The notes: generated by a model from the letters alone, not told the origin. Positions 1-8,677 are shown, numbered from the stretch's first letter. The stretch is 12,830 nucleotides of DNA from Treponema sp. (GCA_031290325.1 JAITNU010000193.1:1-12830), one strand, 5' to 3'. Numbers and translations: made by a program.

Positions 1-1346
1 ATAACCTTGACGGCAATACGGCCGGAGGCGGGTTTGTCAAAGGAACGGGAAGTATCGCTGTGGAGGGTGGACCAGGCGTCTTCGTTGATTTCCGCCTTGA
101 GGCTGGTTTTGAGAGCGCCATAGGGATCTCCCGCGCCCAGGAAATAAATTTGTTAATTGGATAATCGGGAAATCATTAAAATAACGAATATACCCAAGTT
201 TACTTTGATTGCTAATCGCAATCCTATCTGCATGTGCTAATCTAATCATTCCGAGTTGCGGATTAGTCTTCCAATGGCTGTTCAAACCACAATCAAAAAT
301 TTTCCCCTTGTGAGCAAATGTTTTGGTCGTACCATCTGAACTACCTTGGGAAATAATATTATCAATACGAAAAATCCTTCCATGAAGAAAATCATATTCA
401 TTAAGGTATTTTGCATATGTCATTCCTACTCGACGCCCATCTTCAGTTTCAAATTGATCATATTTTGATTTTGAATCTTCGTCGGGAGTTTGTTTTGGAT
501 GTACTAAATTGTGATATTTTATTTCTGGTTTGTTCTTTGCATACCATAAAACATAATCACCAGCACGACTCAAAGTATCAGAGGCAAATCCACCTGTTGT
601 TGTATACGAAATTTGTGATACAAAATTATCCTCTCCAAACACTTCATCCATGAGCGCCCGAACCCGGTGAACATTTTCATCGCCTATCTGCACAAAAATT
701 GAACCCGATTCATGCAATAAATCACGGGCTACGGTAAGGCGGTCGCGGAGATAGGAGAGGTAACTGTGGATGCCGTTCCGCCAGGTATCGCGGAAGGCCC
801 GGCTCGCGGGTGATGGGGGTTGCCGTCTTTGACATCGCGTGGTGGACCACTGAAAATTGGAATTGAACTTGATGCCGTAGGGCGGGTCAAGGTAAATGCA
901 CTGGACTTTGCCTTTCAAACTTTCCCGCTCGGCGAGGCTTGCCATAACTTGCAGACTGTCTCCCAGGATCATGCGGTTGGACCAGTTCGTGGCGGTAGAA
1001 CTCGGTTTTATCCACCCCATCGGGGATGCCGTTGAAGTCGGCGAAAAGGTCTATCTGACCGCTATCGGCTTTGTTGTCCGCTTCAGTCCGGCGGAGCAGG
1101 TCGTCGCGCCTTGGGATGAACCTTTTCCTGAATGTAGAGGGGCGGCGCGTTGACCACCAGGTCCGACCAGTCGTCCTTGCCCCGCCAGAGGAGCTGGGGG
1201 TCCAAGTCGGTATTGCGCGGATATTTGAGGGTTTTTGGGGCCTTGATGTCGTTGTCCACCACGGACTGCATTTCGGCGGTGGGAATGTTTTTACGCTTCT
1301 CTTCCGTGTGAGAGAGGGATGTGACGGTTTTTGGGGGTTTAGGCAT
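1..1346 (-). pseudogene. mod: Broken type III restriction-modification DNA methyltransferase (Mod), runs off the left edge
   Basis: Mod subunits of type III systems methylate adenine and recognise the DNA site. The reading frame opens at ATG 1346 with AGGAG (1357-1353) six bases upstream, overlapping the last 8 bases of the HNH gene, so it belonged to the same operon. Family pieces are recognisable in order but in different frames: LLWRGKDDWSDLVVNAPPLY (about 1200-1140), DLLRRTEADNKADSGQIDLF (1105-1045), NWSNRMILGDSLQVMASLAE then CIYLDPPYG (987-870; DPPY is the catalytic motif), FRDTWRNGIHSYLSYLRDRL, the GDENVHRVRALMDEVFG region, an AT-rich variable part (about 640-145), and finally the family's C-terminal LKTSLKAEI...SGRIAVKVI (about 125-1). 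Frameshifts lie near 1107, 988, 838, 815 and 798. At about 140-150 the frame jumps from the variable region straight to the C-terminus, so the AdoMet-binding DPxCGSGTT part is missing. Certainly a pseudogene; the family call is from remembered consensus. Confidence 0.9.
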
Positions 1347-1938
1347 TGGTGACTCCTAATGGCAGAATCCGCTGAATTACCAGCAAACACTTGACAGCCT
1401 GCGAATATTCCCTATCCTTCTCCGCTTCTTGCTGTATCTCCGCGAGCGCTTGAGTACGCAAAAGCGCGTTAGTCGTTCGAAATGTCGCTTTAATCATCAT
1501 ATCAATTTTTTCAATTCGCTCTTTCCTGGCTTCAATCAATCCCGCACGGTTTAACTGTAATTTCTTTATTGTATATTCACCGCGCTCCGATCCTTGTTTA
1601 GGAAAAGCAAAGAAACCGAAAAACACAATGTGATCTTCAGGATTATCCTGATAAGGATTTATAAAAGGCGTTTGCTCTTCGTATTCATCGCCTTTATTTA
1701 TATTACAGCGTTCACAACTATATCCGAGGTTATCCCAGATAAATTCAAATTCAGGATATTTCACCTTTGGTTTTATATGTTCAACGTGAGCAAAACTATT
1801 ATGTTCGATTTTGCTTTCACAATACATACATTTTTCCGATGTTGAGGCTCGTAACACATCTTTATTCCGCGATTCTTTATAATTCCCGGCAGCAAGCGCC
1901 GCCGGATTGGGGCATTCAGGACGAATCAGGGCAACCAT
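1339..1938 (-). CDS. ptuB: HNH endonuclease, PtuB-like (Septu defence nuclease)
   Basis: Intact 200-codon gene for a probable DNA- or tRNA/RNA-cutting HNH nuclease that works with the ATPase encoded just upstream. Visible motifs (numbered from ATG 1938): zinc-binding C37-x2-C40, the HNH core H51-V-E53-H54-I-K-P-K, N70, then C75-x2-C78-N-x2-K82-G. The rest (NPYQDNPEDH, LNRAGLIEARKERIEK) fits the PtuB/retron-associated HNH family as I know it, and the length is normal for it. ATG 1938 is preferred over GTG 1941: GGAGG at 1950-1946 is 7 bases from the ATG but only 4 from the GTG. The start shares one base with the stop codon of the ATPase gene (TGATG), implying translational coupling. Base composition is AT-rich, unlike the GC-richer Res/Mod remnants. 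Function in defence is inferred from the pair; no reverse transcriptase is seen, so it would be stand-alone Septu rather than a retron. Confidence 0.75.
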   Translation of the reverse strand: MVALIRPECPNPAALAAGNYKESRNKDVLRASTSEKCMYCESKIEHNSFAHVEHIKPKVKYPEFEFIWDNLGYSCERCNINKGDEYEEQTPFINPYQDNPEDHIVFFGFFAFPKQGSERGEYTIKKLQLNRAGLIEARKERIEKIDMMIKATFRTTNALLRTQALAEIQQEAEKDREYSQAVKCLLVIQRILPLGVTNA

Positions 1939-3149
1939 CACTTCGCCTCCAAAATTTTTGCCATAGTTTCAGGGAAAAACTCTTCCAATCCCGCTTCTTT
2001 TAGCTCTTTTTTCAAGGTATCAAGTAAAATTATATCCGGTTCAGCAGCAAGATACCTGGAAAGGATTGTGTTCAAACTCTGTTCGGCCCAGATGGGCATT
2101 GCGACCGGTACGCCCAAGAATTCATTCAATATGTCGTTCTGCGATTTTGCTTGTGCTATAACTTGAGGTTCCTCTTTCCCTAAATCATAAATGAGCGTAT
2201 CCCGCATGGACGCCAGCACGAAGGGCGAATGAGTCGTTACAAGAAATTGAATTTGCGGAAAAGAGTCGGTAAAAAACGGCAGTATTAAACGCTGTAATGA
2301 AACGTGGAGGTGTGAATCAATCTCGTCGATAAAAACCACGCCTTGTAAATCCTCTGGACTTACTTCAAAATATTCCGTCCGCATGATTAAATCGGCGTAA
2401 ATATCAAATATCGCCTTATATCCTGTAGAAAGTGTTTGGAAGGTATAGGGAGGCTTGCTATCCTGCCGGATTGAAAACTTGTTTCTGTTTGAATCAAAAA
2501 CCAGTCTTGAAGAATTATCTTCAAGTAATTTTTTTAAATTTTCTTCAAACCCAAAAAACCATTTATCAATTGTGTTCGCCAATTGTTGATTATTATCTTC
2601 GGTTATTGCCAGCGAGCGTCTTGTTTTTAGGTTAAGGAGATGCTGCTCTAATTTATTACCGATGTTTTGACCGGGCTGCAATTTCTGGTTTTCTTCTATT
2701 TCGGTTCTTAAGCCTTGCGCTGTTTTTGCTTCAGTAATATCTGCAAGGCGTTTGTCTTCAAAATAACCAAGAACGGCTTTTTTATCATCGTATTTTACCG
2801 AAAATCCAATATTATCCGGTATTATTATTTGAACGCCGGTTTCAATGTTTTCTATTTCCCTTTTTTGGCTTGATACATTAATAAGCCACTGATCATAGCT
2901 TGTCGTACCTTTTACCTGTTGGGAAAGCGTATTTTCAGAATATCGTAATTTATTTTTCAATTTTGGCAAATCAGCCTGTCGCTTTTGGGCAACAAGTAAA
3001 ACCGTCTTCTCATATACGCTTCTAAGAAACGATGTCTTGCCCGATCCGTTTGCGCCGGTAACAATGAGGTTTTGCCCGTTCAGCGTAATATCAACGGTTT
3101 TATTGGTATGAGGAATGGTTCCAGTAATACGCTCAATATACTTTTCCAT
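1938..3149 (-). CDS. ptuA: AAA/ABC-type ATPase, PtuA-like (Septu defence ATPase)
   Basis: Intact 403-codon gene for an SMC/ABC-like ATPase, the likely sensor/regulator partner of the HNH nuclease. Seen in the sequence: Walker A GANGSGKT (32-39), a charged, helical middle region that may form a coiled coil (about 50-105 and 140-210), an ABC signature-like LSTGYK (240-245), Walker B VVFIDE (271-276) followed by IDSHLH, and the H-loop TTHSP (305-309). There is no TOPRIM domain, which argues against an OLD-family nuclease; after about residue 320 comes only a short helical tail. ATG 3149 has GAGGAG (3163-3158) 8 bases upstream. The gene follows the Res remnant after a 74-base gap holding an inverted repeat, and its stop overlaps the ptuB start. 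AT-rich (hand count of 2581-2640 gives 22 G/C in 60), in contrast with Res. The PtuA name rests on the ATPase-HNH pairing; a differently named AAA-HNH defence pair is the alternative. Confidence 0.72.
   Translation of the reverse strand: MEKYIERITGTIPHTNKTVDITLNGQNLIVTGANGSGKTSFLRSVYEKTVLLVAQKRQADLPKLKNKLRYSENTLSQQVKGTTSYDQWLINVSSQKREIENIETGVQIIIPDNIGFSVKYDDKKAVLGYFEDKRLADITEAKTAQGLRTEIEENQKLQPGQNIGNKLEQHLLNLKTRRSLAITEDNNQQLANTIDKWFFGFEENLKKLLEDNSSRLVFDSNRNKFSIRQDSKPPYTFQTLSTGYKAIFDIYADLIMRTEYFEVSPEDLQGVVFIDEIDSHLHVSLQRLILPFFTDSFPQIQFLVTTHSPFVLASMRDTLIYDLGKEEPQVIAQAKSQNDILNEFLGVPVAMPIWAEQSLNTILSRYLAAEPDIILLDTLKKELKEAGLEEFFPETMAKILEAK
1946..1950 (-). promoter_or_regulatory. Ribosome-binding site of the HNH gene
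   Basis: GGAGG lies inside the end of the ATPase gene, 7 bases before ATG 1938. It decides between ATG 1938 and the adjacent in-frame GTG 1941 in favour of the ATG. Confidence 0.6.
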
Positions 3150-3173
3150 AGCTTCTTCTCCTCTTCCATTTAT

Positions 3174-3201
3174 GACGTTTTACATCTTCACACAAAACGT
3201 C
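3174..3201. repeat. Perfect 8-base inverted repeat upstream of the ATPase gene
   Basis: GACGTTTT (3174-3181) and AAAACGTC (3194-3201) are exact reverse complements separated by 12 bases, in the 74-base gap between the Res stop and the ptuA start. The ptuA start codon is about 25 bases further along the minus strand. It could be an operator for a dimeric regulator, a leader hairpin, or a scar of insertion. No long T tract follows on the minus strand, so a simple terminator is less likely. Confidence 0.5.
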
Positions 3202-3223
3202 TACAAGTAAACCTGAATTGCTA

Positions 3224-5184
3224 TCATACCTCATCCTCCTCTTTTTTGTCTACCGCCTTCTCCACCCACTCCTCAAACTCCGTCCGCATCTGGAAGGGGT
3301 CGCTCAGTTCCAGAAACGCCCAGCGGCCGTATTTGCCCATGCGGTTGACACCGGGAACCCAGTAGTTCTCCATGGTCAGGCGTTTGTCCCTGGCGTCTTC
3401 GCCGTGGATGCCCTTAATCTCCACTATCAATCGCAGGGGGTCGGACTCGCTGCGGCCATCGTCAATCAACACGATGAAATCGGGGTAGTATTTGCGGGTG
3501 TGGGACTGATAGCGGTAGGGGATTTCGAGGCCCAGGCCCTGGTTTTTGACGTAGGCAATGACACGCTTGTTGGATTCGGCAATGCGGCAGAACTCGGCTT
3601 CCCAGTCGCTGTCCAGGATCACCCAGTTGACGTGACACTTGCGGGAATCGGTCTGCCAGCGCCTGGCTTTGCTGGTGCTAAAGTTTACATGGATGCTGGA
3701 GCCGGTGGGGTTGTAGGGATCAAGGAGGGCCTTGATGGGTTTCTCGCCAATAAACGCTTGCGTGATGGCGTTGACGATACGGTTGCAAGCCATATCGGCA
3801 AGTTCCTGGTACATGGGCGGGGTATGTGTCGCCGGTACAGCGGAGGCTGGTGGAAAGCCACTTGGCAGCGATAGCTTTGAGCTGACCAAAGAGAAAGAGC
3901 TTGATGTCTTCGCCGGGGTCGCGGAATTTGGTTTCCATGAGGCGCTTGGTCAAATGATAGAGCAGGGTTGCGGGGCGGACTGAGCTGTTCAATGGTGAGG
4001 TCTACCCCTTCGCCAATGATGCCGGAGTTGTGGGTTATGGTGGGGCCCACGAGATCGGGATTCAGTTCCAGGATCGAATCTTCGGTAAAGACAGCGGAAA
4101 GTTTTTCTTCCGGCAGTTCGGTGCGGTAACCCGCTACCACGGGGAAACGGATTTCGAGGCTGTCCCGCTCGGGGCTGACCGCGTGAACGTGGATCACGGG
4201 GGCTTTTGGGGAGGAGCCACTACAGGTCTGGCGGTAAAGTCAAAGGGGATACCCAGCACATCGGCGTATTCCACGGTGAAGAGACCCTTTTCGTCCGTGT
4301 CGTAGGACTGGCGGCGGAGGGCGCGGCCTATGACCTGTTCGCAGAGAAGCTGCGTGCCGAAGGCCCGGATTCCCAGAACGTGGGTTACGGTGTTGGCATC
4401 CCAGCCTTCGGTGAGCATGGCAACGGAAACAACACAGCGAATGGAATCGCCCAGGCGTCCGTTCTTGCCGACCGTGTTCATCACTTCCCGAAGGAGTTCC
4501 TGATCGCTTAGGTTTTCCGCTTCCTGGCGCTTACCGGTGCGGGCGATGATTTCATTCTTAAAGCGTTCAATTTCGTCGGCGGCCATGGAACGGAAAGTAT
4601 CGTCCAGGGCGTCGCCGGATTCAAGCTGCTGGGAATCAATGAGCAGGGTACGGGGCAGAGGACGTCCGTCTTCGTCAAAGTTGCGGAACAGGGGGAGCCT
4701 GCCGTTTACAAAAGTTTTCGTCCCGCCAGCCGCCTCTGTTGTTTGCTCCTTTTCATTTTCCCGGTAGAAGCCGGAAATATAATCGTACACCAGCTTTGAT
4801 GTTGAGGTGTTGTTACAGACGATGATGAAACAGGGCGGAACGGCGATCTTCGCTTCTTCCCAGAGGGCGAATGTTTTTTCATAGTGGCCGTAGAGGGCGT
4901 CCAGGGCGGTGAGTAGCTCCGGCGGGAGGGCTAAGGGGTCTTCGGGCACTATCGGTCCGTTGACCCCCGGCCTTTCCTGGGCATTTTGGGGCCGATGACT
5001 TCCCAGAGGTTCCGGTACTTGGGCATATCACCGCCCGATATGTTGTCCGTCCTGCTTGCCGCTTTGAGGCGCTACTTCGGTGAGCCAGGGTCTCCGCCGC
5101 CTCAATCTGGCAATTGAGGAAGAAGACAAGGCGTGTCCTTCCCTCCAACTCTGCATCCATATCCTCAATGCTGGGCAGTGACAA
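3224..5184 (-). pseudogene. res: Broken type III restriction enzyme helicase-nuclease subunit (Res)
   Basis: Res subunits are ATP-driven helicase-translocases carrying a PD-(D/E)xK nuclease. Family pieces occur in order but in several frames: a short N-terminal piece with FFLNCQIEAAETLA (about 5130-5070), then DNISGGDMPKYRNLWEVIG (about 5050-4990), the second helicase domain (4949-4194) with VCNNTSTSKLVYDYISG, motif V-like SVAMLTEGWDANTVTH and motif VI QVIGRALRR, then GPTITHNSGIIGEGVDLTIE, LLYHLTKRL...DPGED, and an intact C-terminal nuclease domain (3824-3224) with YYPDF (Asp codon 3481-3479) and VEIKG (Glu codon 3421-3419, Lys codon 3415-3413). Frameshifts lie near 4955, 4204 (a run of five C on the minus strand), 3977 and 3817. 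Walker A and the DEAD-type box, which should lie between the first two pieces, are absent, so ATP-driven cleavage is impossible. The extreme N-terminus is not recognisable; the upstream limit is approximate. Confidence 0.9.
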
Positions 5185-5272
5185 AGTCCTCCGGCAAACT
5201 GCTACTCCCTGACACCGCAGTTCCAGGACGGGGTGGAATGGAGCAGGAAAAATCTAGTATGATAAAACTACC
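5185..5272 (+). promoter_or_regulatory. Gap between Res remnant and LptD-like gene, with a -10-like box
   Basis: This short gap separates the dead defence island from the plus-strand envelope genes. TATGAT (5258-5263), overlapping GATAAA (5261-5266), looks like a -10 box 6-9 bases before ATG 5273. No convincing -35 box is seen at 17-18 bases, and there is no Shine-Dalgarno sequence at normal distance (AGGAAA at 5245-5250 is too far). If the box is real, the mRNA would begin at or next to the start codon. Confidence 0.3.
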
Positions 5273-8200
5273 ATGCGTTCAAGAGTAGCCCTAGACGTTC
5301 TGATCCTTGTTCTCATCCTGTTTCTCGGTCTGGGTTATGCCCTGAATGCCCAGGAAGCTTCTGAGGGGGAAACGCCGATACCAGTACCAGAAGTGCCTGA
5401 TGCCGGAGGAGAAACGCCGGTACCAGCTGCCCCCTCCCAGGAAGCTCAGGTCCTGGAAATGGATATTAAGACCTCCACCTTGCAGGAACTGGCCATCTGG
5501 TGCCGGAGCCTTGGTTTAAGCGAAGGGGGCACCAGAGAGGAGCTGGCAAACCGGCTCCGTACGTACTATAAGCTCTCCATGCCTGATGCGGGCAGTGAAG
5601 CTGGCGCAGCAGAGGGCACGAAAAAGCCCCGGATCATTACCATTGAATCTGCCAGGAGTACCGAATATTTTACCCTTGATGTGGTGGATGAGGACTATGC
5701 CCGCCTCAAGGGAGGGGTGATCCTGAGCCTGAAAGATGGAGATGCCATACACCGGATTAGCGCAGGGGAGATCCTCTACAACCGGACCCGTAATATGATA
5801 AGCGCATCAGGGGGGGTGGACTATATAAAAGAAGATGGGGATACCATCGAAACCTTTAAGGGAGAATCCATTACGGTGAATCTGGATTCCTGGTCCAGCA
5901 TCTTCATGGAGGGCATCACGGAACGGTCCCTTGCAGATAACAACACGAGCTACCGTTTTGAGGGAACCGTTATTTCCCGAAGCGATGAGGAGGCGACCAG
6001 CCTGCGGGGGGCAAAAATTACCAATGCGGCCAATGAGGAAGCCTACTGGTCCCTCAACGCTTCAAAACTGTGGCTATTACCTGGTTCTGATTGGGCTATA
6101 TTGAATGCGGTCTTAAAAGTCGGTGAAATTCCCGTTTTGTATCTCCCCTTTTTCTATTTTCCTGCAGATGAAATCATTTTCCATCCAGTTCTGGGCTACC
6201 GTTCACGGGAGGGGAATTTTGTGCAGACTACCACCTATATCCTGGGCCGGCCCAAGGCCAGCACCACATCGGAAAGTTCTATCTCGAAAATACTGGGAAA
6301 CAGCGAAAACATGGAAAAAACACACCACGGGGTCTTTCTGCGAAGCACCGGGCACAAATCAACGGATCCGAATGACACCCGGCTTTCCATGCTCTTTGAT
6401 GCATACGCCAACCTGGGATACTACTTGGGAACGGAACTGACCCTGCCCAAGAAAGGCATTCTCAGTTCCCTTGACCTTTCAACAGGTATCGGCTTTACCC
6501 GGGATATCTACCAGGTAAGTTCCGGGTACACCCCCTTTGCCCAGTATGACGGGACCAGTGATTGGAATACTGCCCGTTTTTTTGCTCAGGACGTACCCTT
6601 CCGTTACCGGTTCAACACCAAGGGGGGCCTGGCCGTTAAGAAGTTTTCCCTGAACTGGGTTTTCCCCCATTATTCAGACCCCTATGTGGATCGAGACTTT
6701 GTCAACTACCGGTCCGAAGAAATGGACTGGGTTAATATGCTGAAATCAGCCAGTACGAACGAGGAGGCGACCACCACCGAGACGCTCCTGGGCAACTATG
6801 ACTGGAGATTGAACGTCGTCTTCACCCCGGCGATTCCCCCGCTGGCGCCCTATATTTCAACCCTCTCTATTGCCAGTTTCAGTAGCAGCGTTGCCTTTAG
6901 AACCAGAACCTCAAGTGCCATAACCAACGCGGTTTCTCCGAGCCGGACCTTTTTCTATCCTGATAAATTTACCATCTATTCGATAAGCACCGTAATCGCG
7001 GGAACCCCCCTTACCCTGGGCAATGTCAAAACCACCGCTCCCAAGGAAGAAGACAAAGCCGTAGAGGATCCCCTGGCAGGCATAGGAACGCCCCGCTCCC
7101 CCTGGGAACAGCCGCCGGCTACGGAGACCGATACGAAAACGGACACCGCATTAACCTTCCCGACCCTGAGCCAGCGTTTTGACCTGCCTAAAAGCGGCGG
7201 CCCCCGATTTACCTTTGATTACCGGTTTACCCCCTCAAGCTCGTCGGAGCTTCAGTTCAGATCCTCCCAGATAAACTGGCCTGAAGTTGAGGAGATTGAC
7301 TGGTCTGAAGTTTCATCAATATTGACCATCTTTAGAGGCGACGGCTCCTTTACCTTGAGCGTAACCCAGCCTGAAACGAGCCTGTATACCACGTCCCTCA
7401 AGTTTTCCGGGAGCGCTACATGGCAGGATTATACCCATATTAATGAAGATGCCGAAGAGTACACGACCGGTACTGGCGAAAATAAAGTAACGGATCAGGG
7501 TAAAATAGACGACGCCCACAAGCGGGCCTATACTGCCACCCAATTCACCACCTCCTACGAATCTTCAACCACGATAAAGCCCCTTTATAGAAACGCAATA
7601 TGGGGGAATTCAAGTCTTCAATACACGTTAAAAGGGCTTCTGGTAAAAAACAAATTTGTCGAGACCGGAGCGGATCCTTCCTGGGAGGTGATACAGGGTG
7701 AGTGGAATCAGGATGATATTCAAACTCACCAGGTAGCCACAAATTTTGCCGCGTCGGTTATGGATAAGGTCCAGAATCTTACGATCACCGCCGATATACC
7801 CCCGGAGGAACTGATCCTGGGGGGGAACGCGACCTTCAGGGTGTGGCGCACGGAAACGAATATCCGGGGCAAACTCCTGGATCCCTTTGATGAACCGCTC
7901 TTTGATCCTATTTATTTTACCGAAACCCTGCGCTTTGGGACCAGCAATAGCGGGTCTCTGCAGCAATATGTGGTCTATGATCCAGAACTTGAGGAATTTA
8001 CCAATTTCACCACCACCTTTGGGTGGAGCGGTCTTTCAGCCTCCTATACGGCCACCCGTTCCCGTCCGTATATCCTTGAGTCTCAGGGCTGGATACAAAC
8101 TACAGAGGATGAACACTTAAACCCCCTGGATTTTAAGATCGCGTATAGCAAGACCTTTAAAAAGGCAGCCCTCTGGAACAACCGGCTTTCTTTTTCAATT

Positions 8201-8677
8201 AATGTGAATTCCAATTTAACCTTTGATTTACAGCGGTATACTAATTCCAGTTTTAACAATACCTTTGGGTTTACCCTGGGGATAGTAAACTTTCTCGACG
8301 TTTCCTTCTCCACTACCTCGGCAAACACCGTGATGTTCCGGTATTTTCAAAATCTCCCCTTCTTTGATCTTCCCGTAGAACTGCCAGGGGAACAGAACTT
8401 CTTCACGGATCTCTTCAATTCTTTTCGTTTCGATGATGAATCGCTGCGCAGAAGCTCAGGCTTCAAGTTAAAAGCCTTCAAGATAGACCTGGTTCACCAT
8501 CTGGGGGACTGGAACGCCAAACTGGGAATCACCCTAACCCCCTATCTGGATCGGGATACCGGCAGCGTTCCGGTATATAGATTCAACAATGTCATTTCCT
8601 TTGTGGTCCAATGGGTGCCCATCACTGAAATAAAGACCGAGATAACCCATGACAAGGATAAAATAGTATTCAAATGA
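5273..8677 (+). CDS. LptD/OstA-like outer-membrane beta-barrel protein
   Basis: An 1134-residue envelope protein of the LptD (OstA/Imp) type, which in other diderms inserts lipopolysaccharide-like lipids into the outer membrane. A signal peptide is clear (hydrophobic 9-23, likely cleaved near A26), followed by a Pro/Glu-rich linker with a repeated GETPxPxP. Residues about 65-100 resemble a SAP motif (see findings). An OstA/LptA-like beta region spans about 120-270, and the family hallmark VGEIPVLYLPFFYFP sits at 283-297, followed by HPVLGYRSREGNF. The remainder is beta-rich and aromatic, as in an outer-membrane barrel, with a low-complexity acidic/Pro insert around 585-630. The last residues IVFK lack the usual terminal Phe. 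ATG 5273 is the only sensible start: an in-frame stop lies 18 bases upstream. It is longer than classical LptD (about 780 residues) but plausible for spirochaetes. The substrate is uncertain because treponemes lack ordinary LPS. Confidence 0.8.
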   Translation: MRSRVALDVLILVLILFLGLGYALNAQEASEGETPIPVPEVPDAGGETPVPAAPSQEAQVLEMDIKTSTLQELAIWCRSLGLSEGGTREELANRLRTYYKLSMPDAGSEAGAAEGTKKPRIITIESARSTEYFTLDVVDEDYARLKGGVILSLKDGDAIHRISAGEILYNRTRNMISASGGVDYIKEDGDTIETFKGESITVNLDSWSSIFMEGITERSLADNNTSYRFEGTVISRSDEEATSLRGAKITNAANEEAYWSLNASKLWLLPGSDWAILNAVLKVGEIPVLYLPFFYFPADEIIFHPVLGYRSREGNFVQTTTYILGRPKASTTSESSISKILGNSENMEKTHHGVFLRSTGHKSTDPNDTRLSMLFDAYANLGYYLGTELTLPKKGILSSLDLSTGIGFTRDIYQVSSGYTPFAQYDGTSDWNTARFFAQDVPFRYRFNTKGGLAVKKFSLNWVFPHYSDPYVDRDFVNYRSEEMDWVNMLKSASTNEEATTTETLLGNYDWRLNVVFTPAIPPLAPYISTLSIASFSSSVAFRTRTSSAITNAVSPSRTFFYPDKFTIYSISTVIAGTPLTLGNVKTTAPKEEDKAVEDPLAGIGTPRSPWEQPPATETDTKTDTALTFPTLSQRFDLPKSGGPRFTFDYRFTPSSSSELQFRSSQINWPEVEEIDWSEVSSILTIFRGDGSFTLSVTQPETSLYTTSLKFSGSATWQDYTHINEDAEEYTTGTGENKVTDQGKIDDAHKRAYTATQFTTSYESSTTIKPLYRNAIWGNSSLQYTLKGLLVKNKFVETGADPSWEVIQGEWNQDDIQTHQVATNFAASVMDKVQNLTITADIPPEELILGGNATFRVWRTETNIRGKLLDPFDEPLFDPIYFTETLRFGTSNSGSLQQYVVYDPELEEFTNFTTTFGWSGLSASYTATRSRPYILESQGWIQTTEDEHLNPLDFKIAYSKTFKKAALWNNRLSFSINVNSNLTFDLQRYTNSSFNNTFGFTLGIVNFLDVSFSTTSANTVMFRYFQNLPFFDLPVELPGEQNFFTDLFNSFRFDDESLRRSSGFKLKAFKIDLVHHLGDWNAKLGITLTPYLDRDTGSVPVYRFNNVISFVVQWVPITEIKTEITHDKDKIVFK

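Noticed and set aside
1939..1941. GTG 1941 as start of the HNH gene
   Set aside because: The GGAGG site is only 4 bases away, while the next codon, ATG 1938, has an ideal 7-base spacing.
1339..3149. Retron (reverse transcriptase with PtuAB effectors)
   Set aside because: No reverse transcriptase motif or msDNA-like region is seen; both sides of the pair are occupied by Res and Mod remnants.
3218..3874. Plus-strand 218-codon ORF opposite the Res nuclease domain
   Set aside because: It is the mirror of a well-recognised nuclease domain on the minus strand and has no recognisable motif or ribosome-binding site.
4194..4210. Phase-variable or programmed frameshift at the run of five C in Res
   Set aside because: The tract is short, and Res has several other lesions plus a lost ATPase core, so switching this site could not restore function.
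798..5184. Frameshifts in Res and Mod as plain sequencing errors
   Set aside because: The ptuA/ptuB genes and more than 7 kb of plus-strand genes are error-free, most lesions are not in homopolymer runs, and both genes also lack large blocks of conserved sequence.
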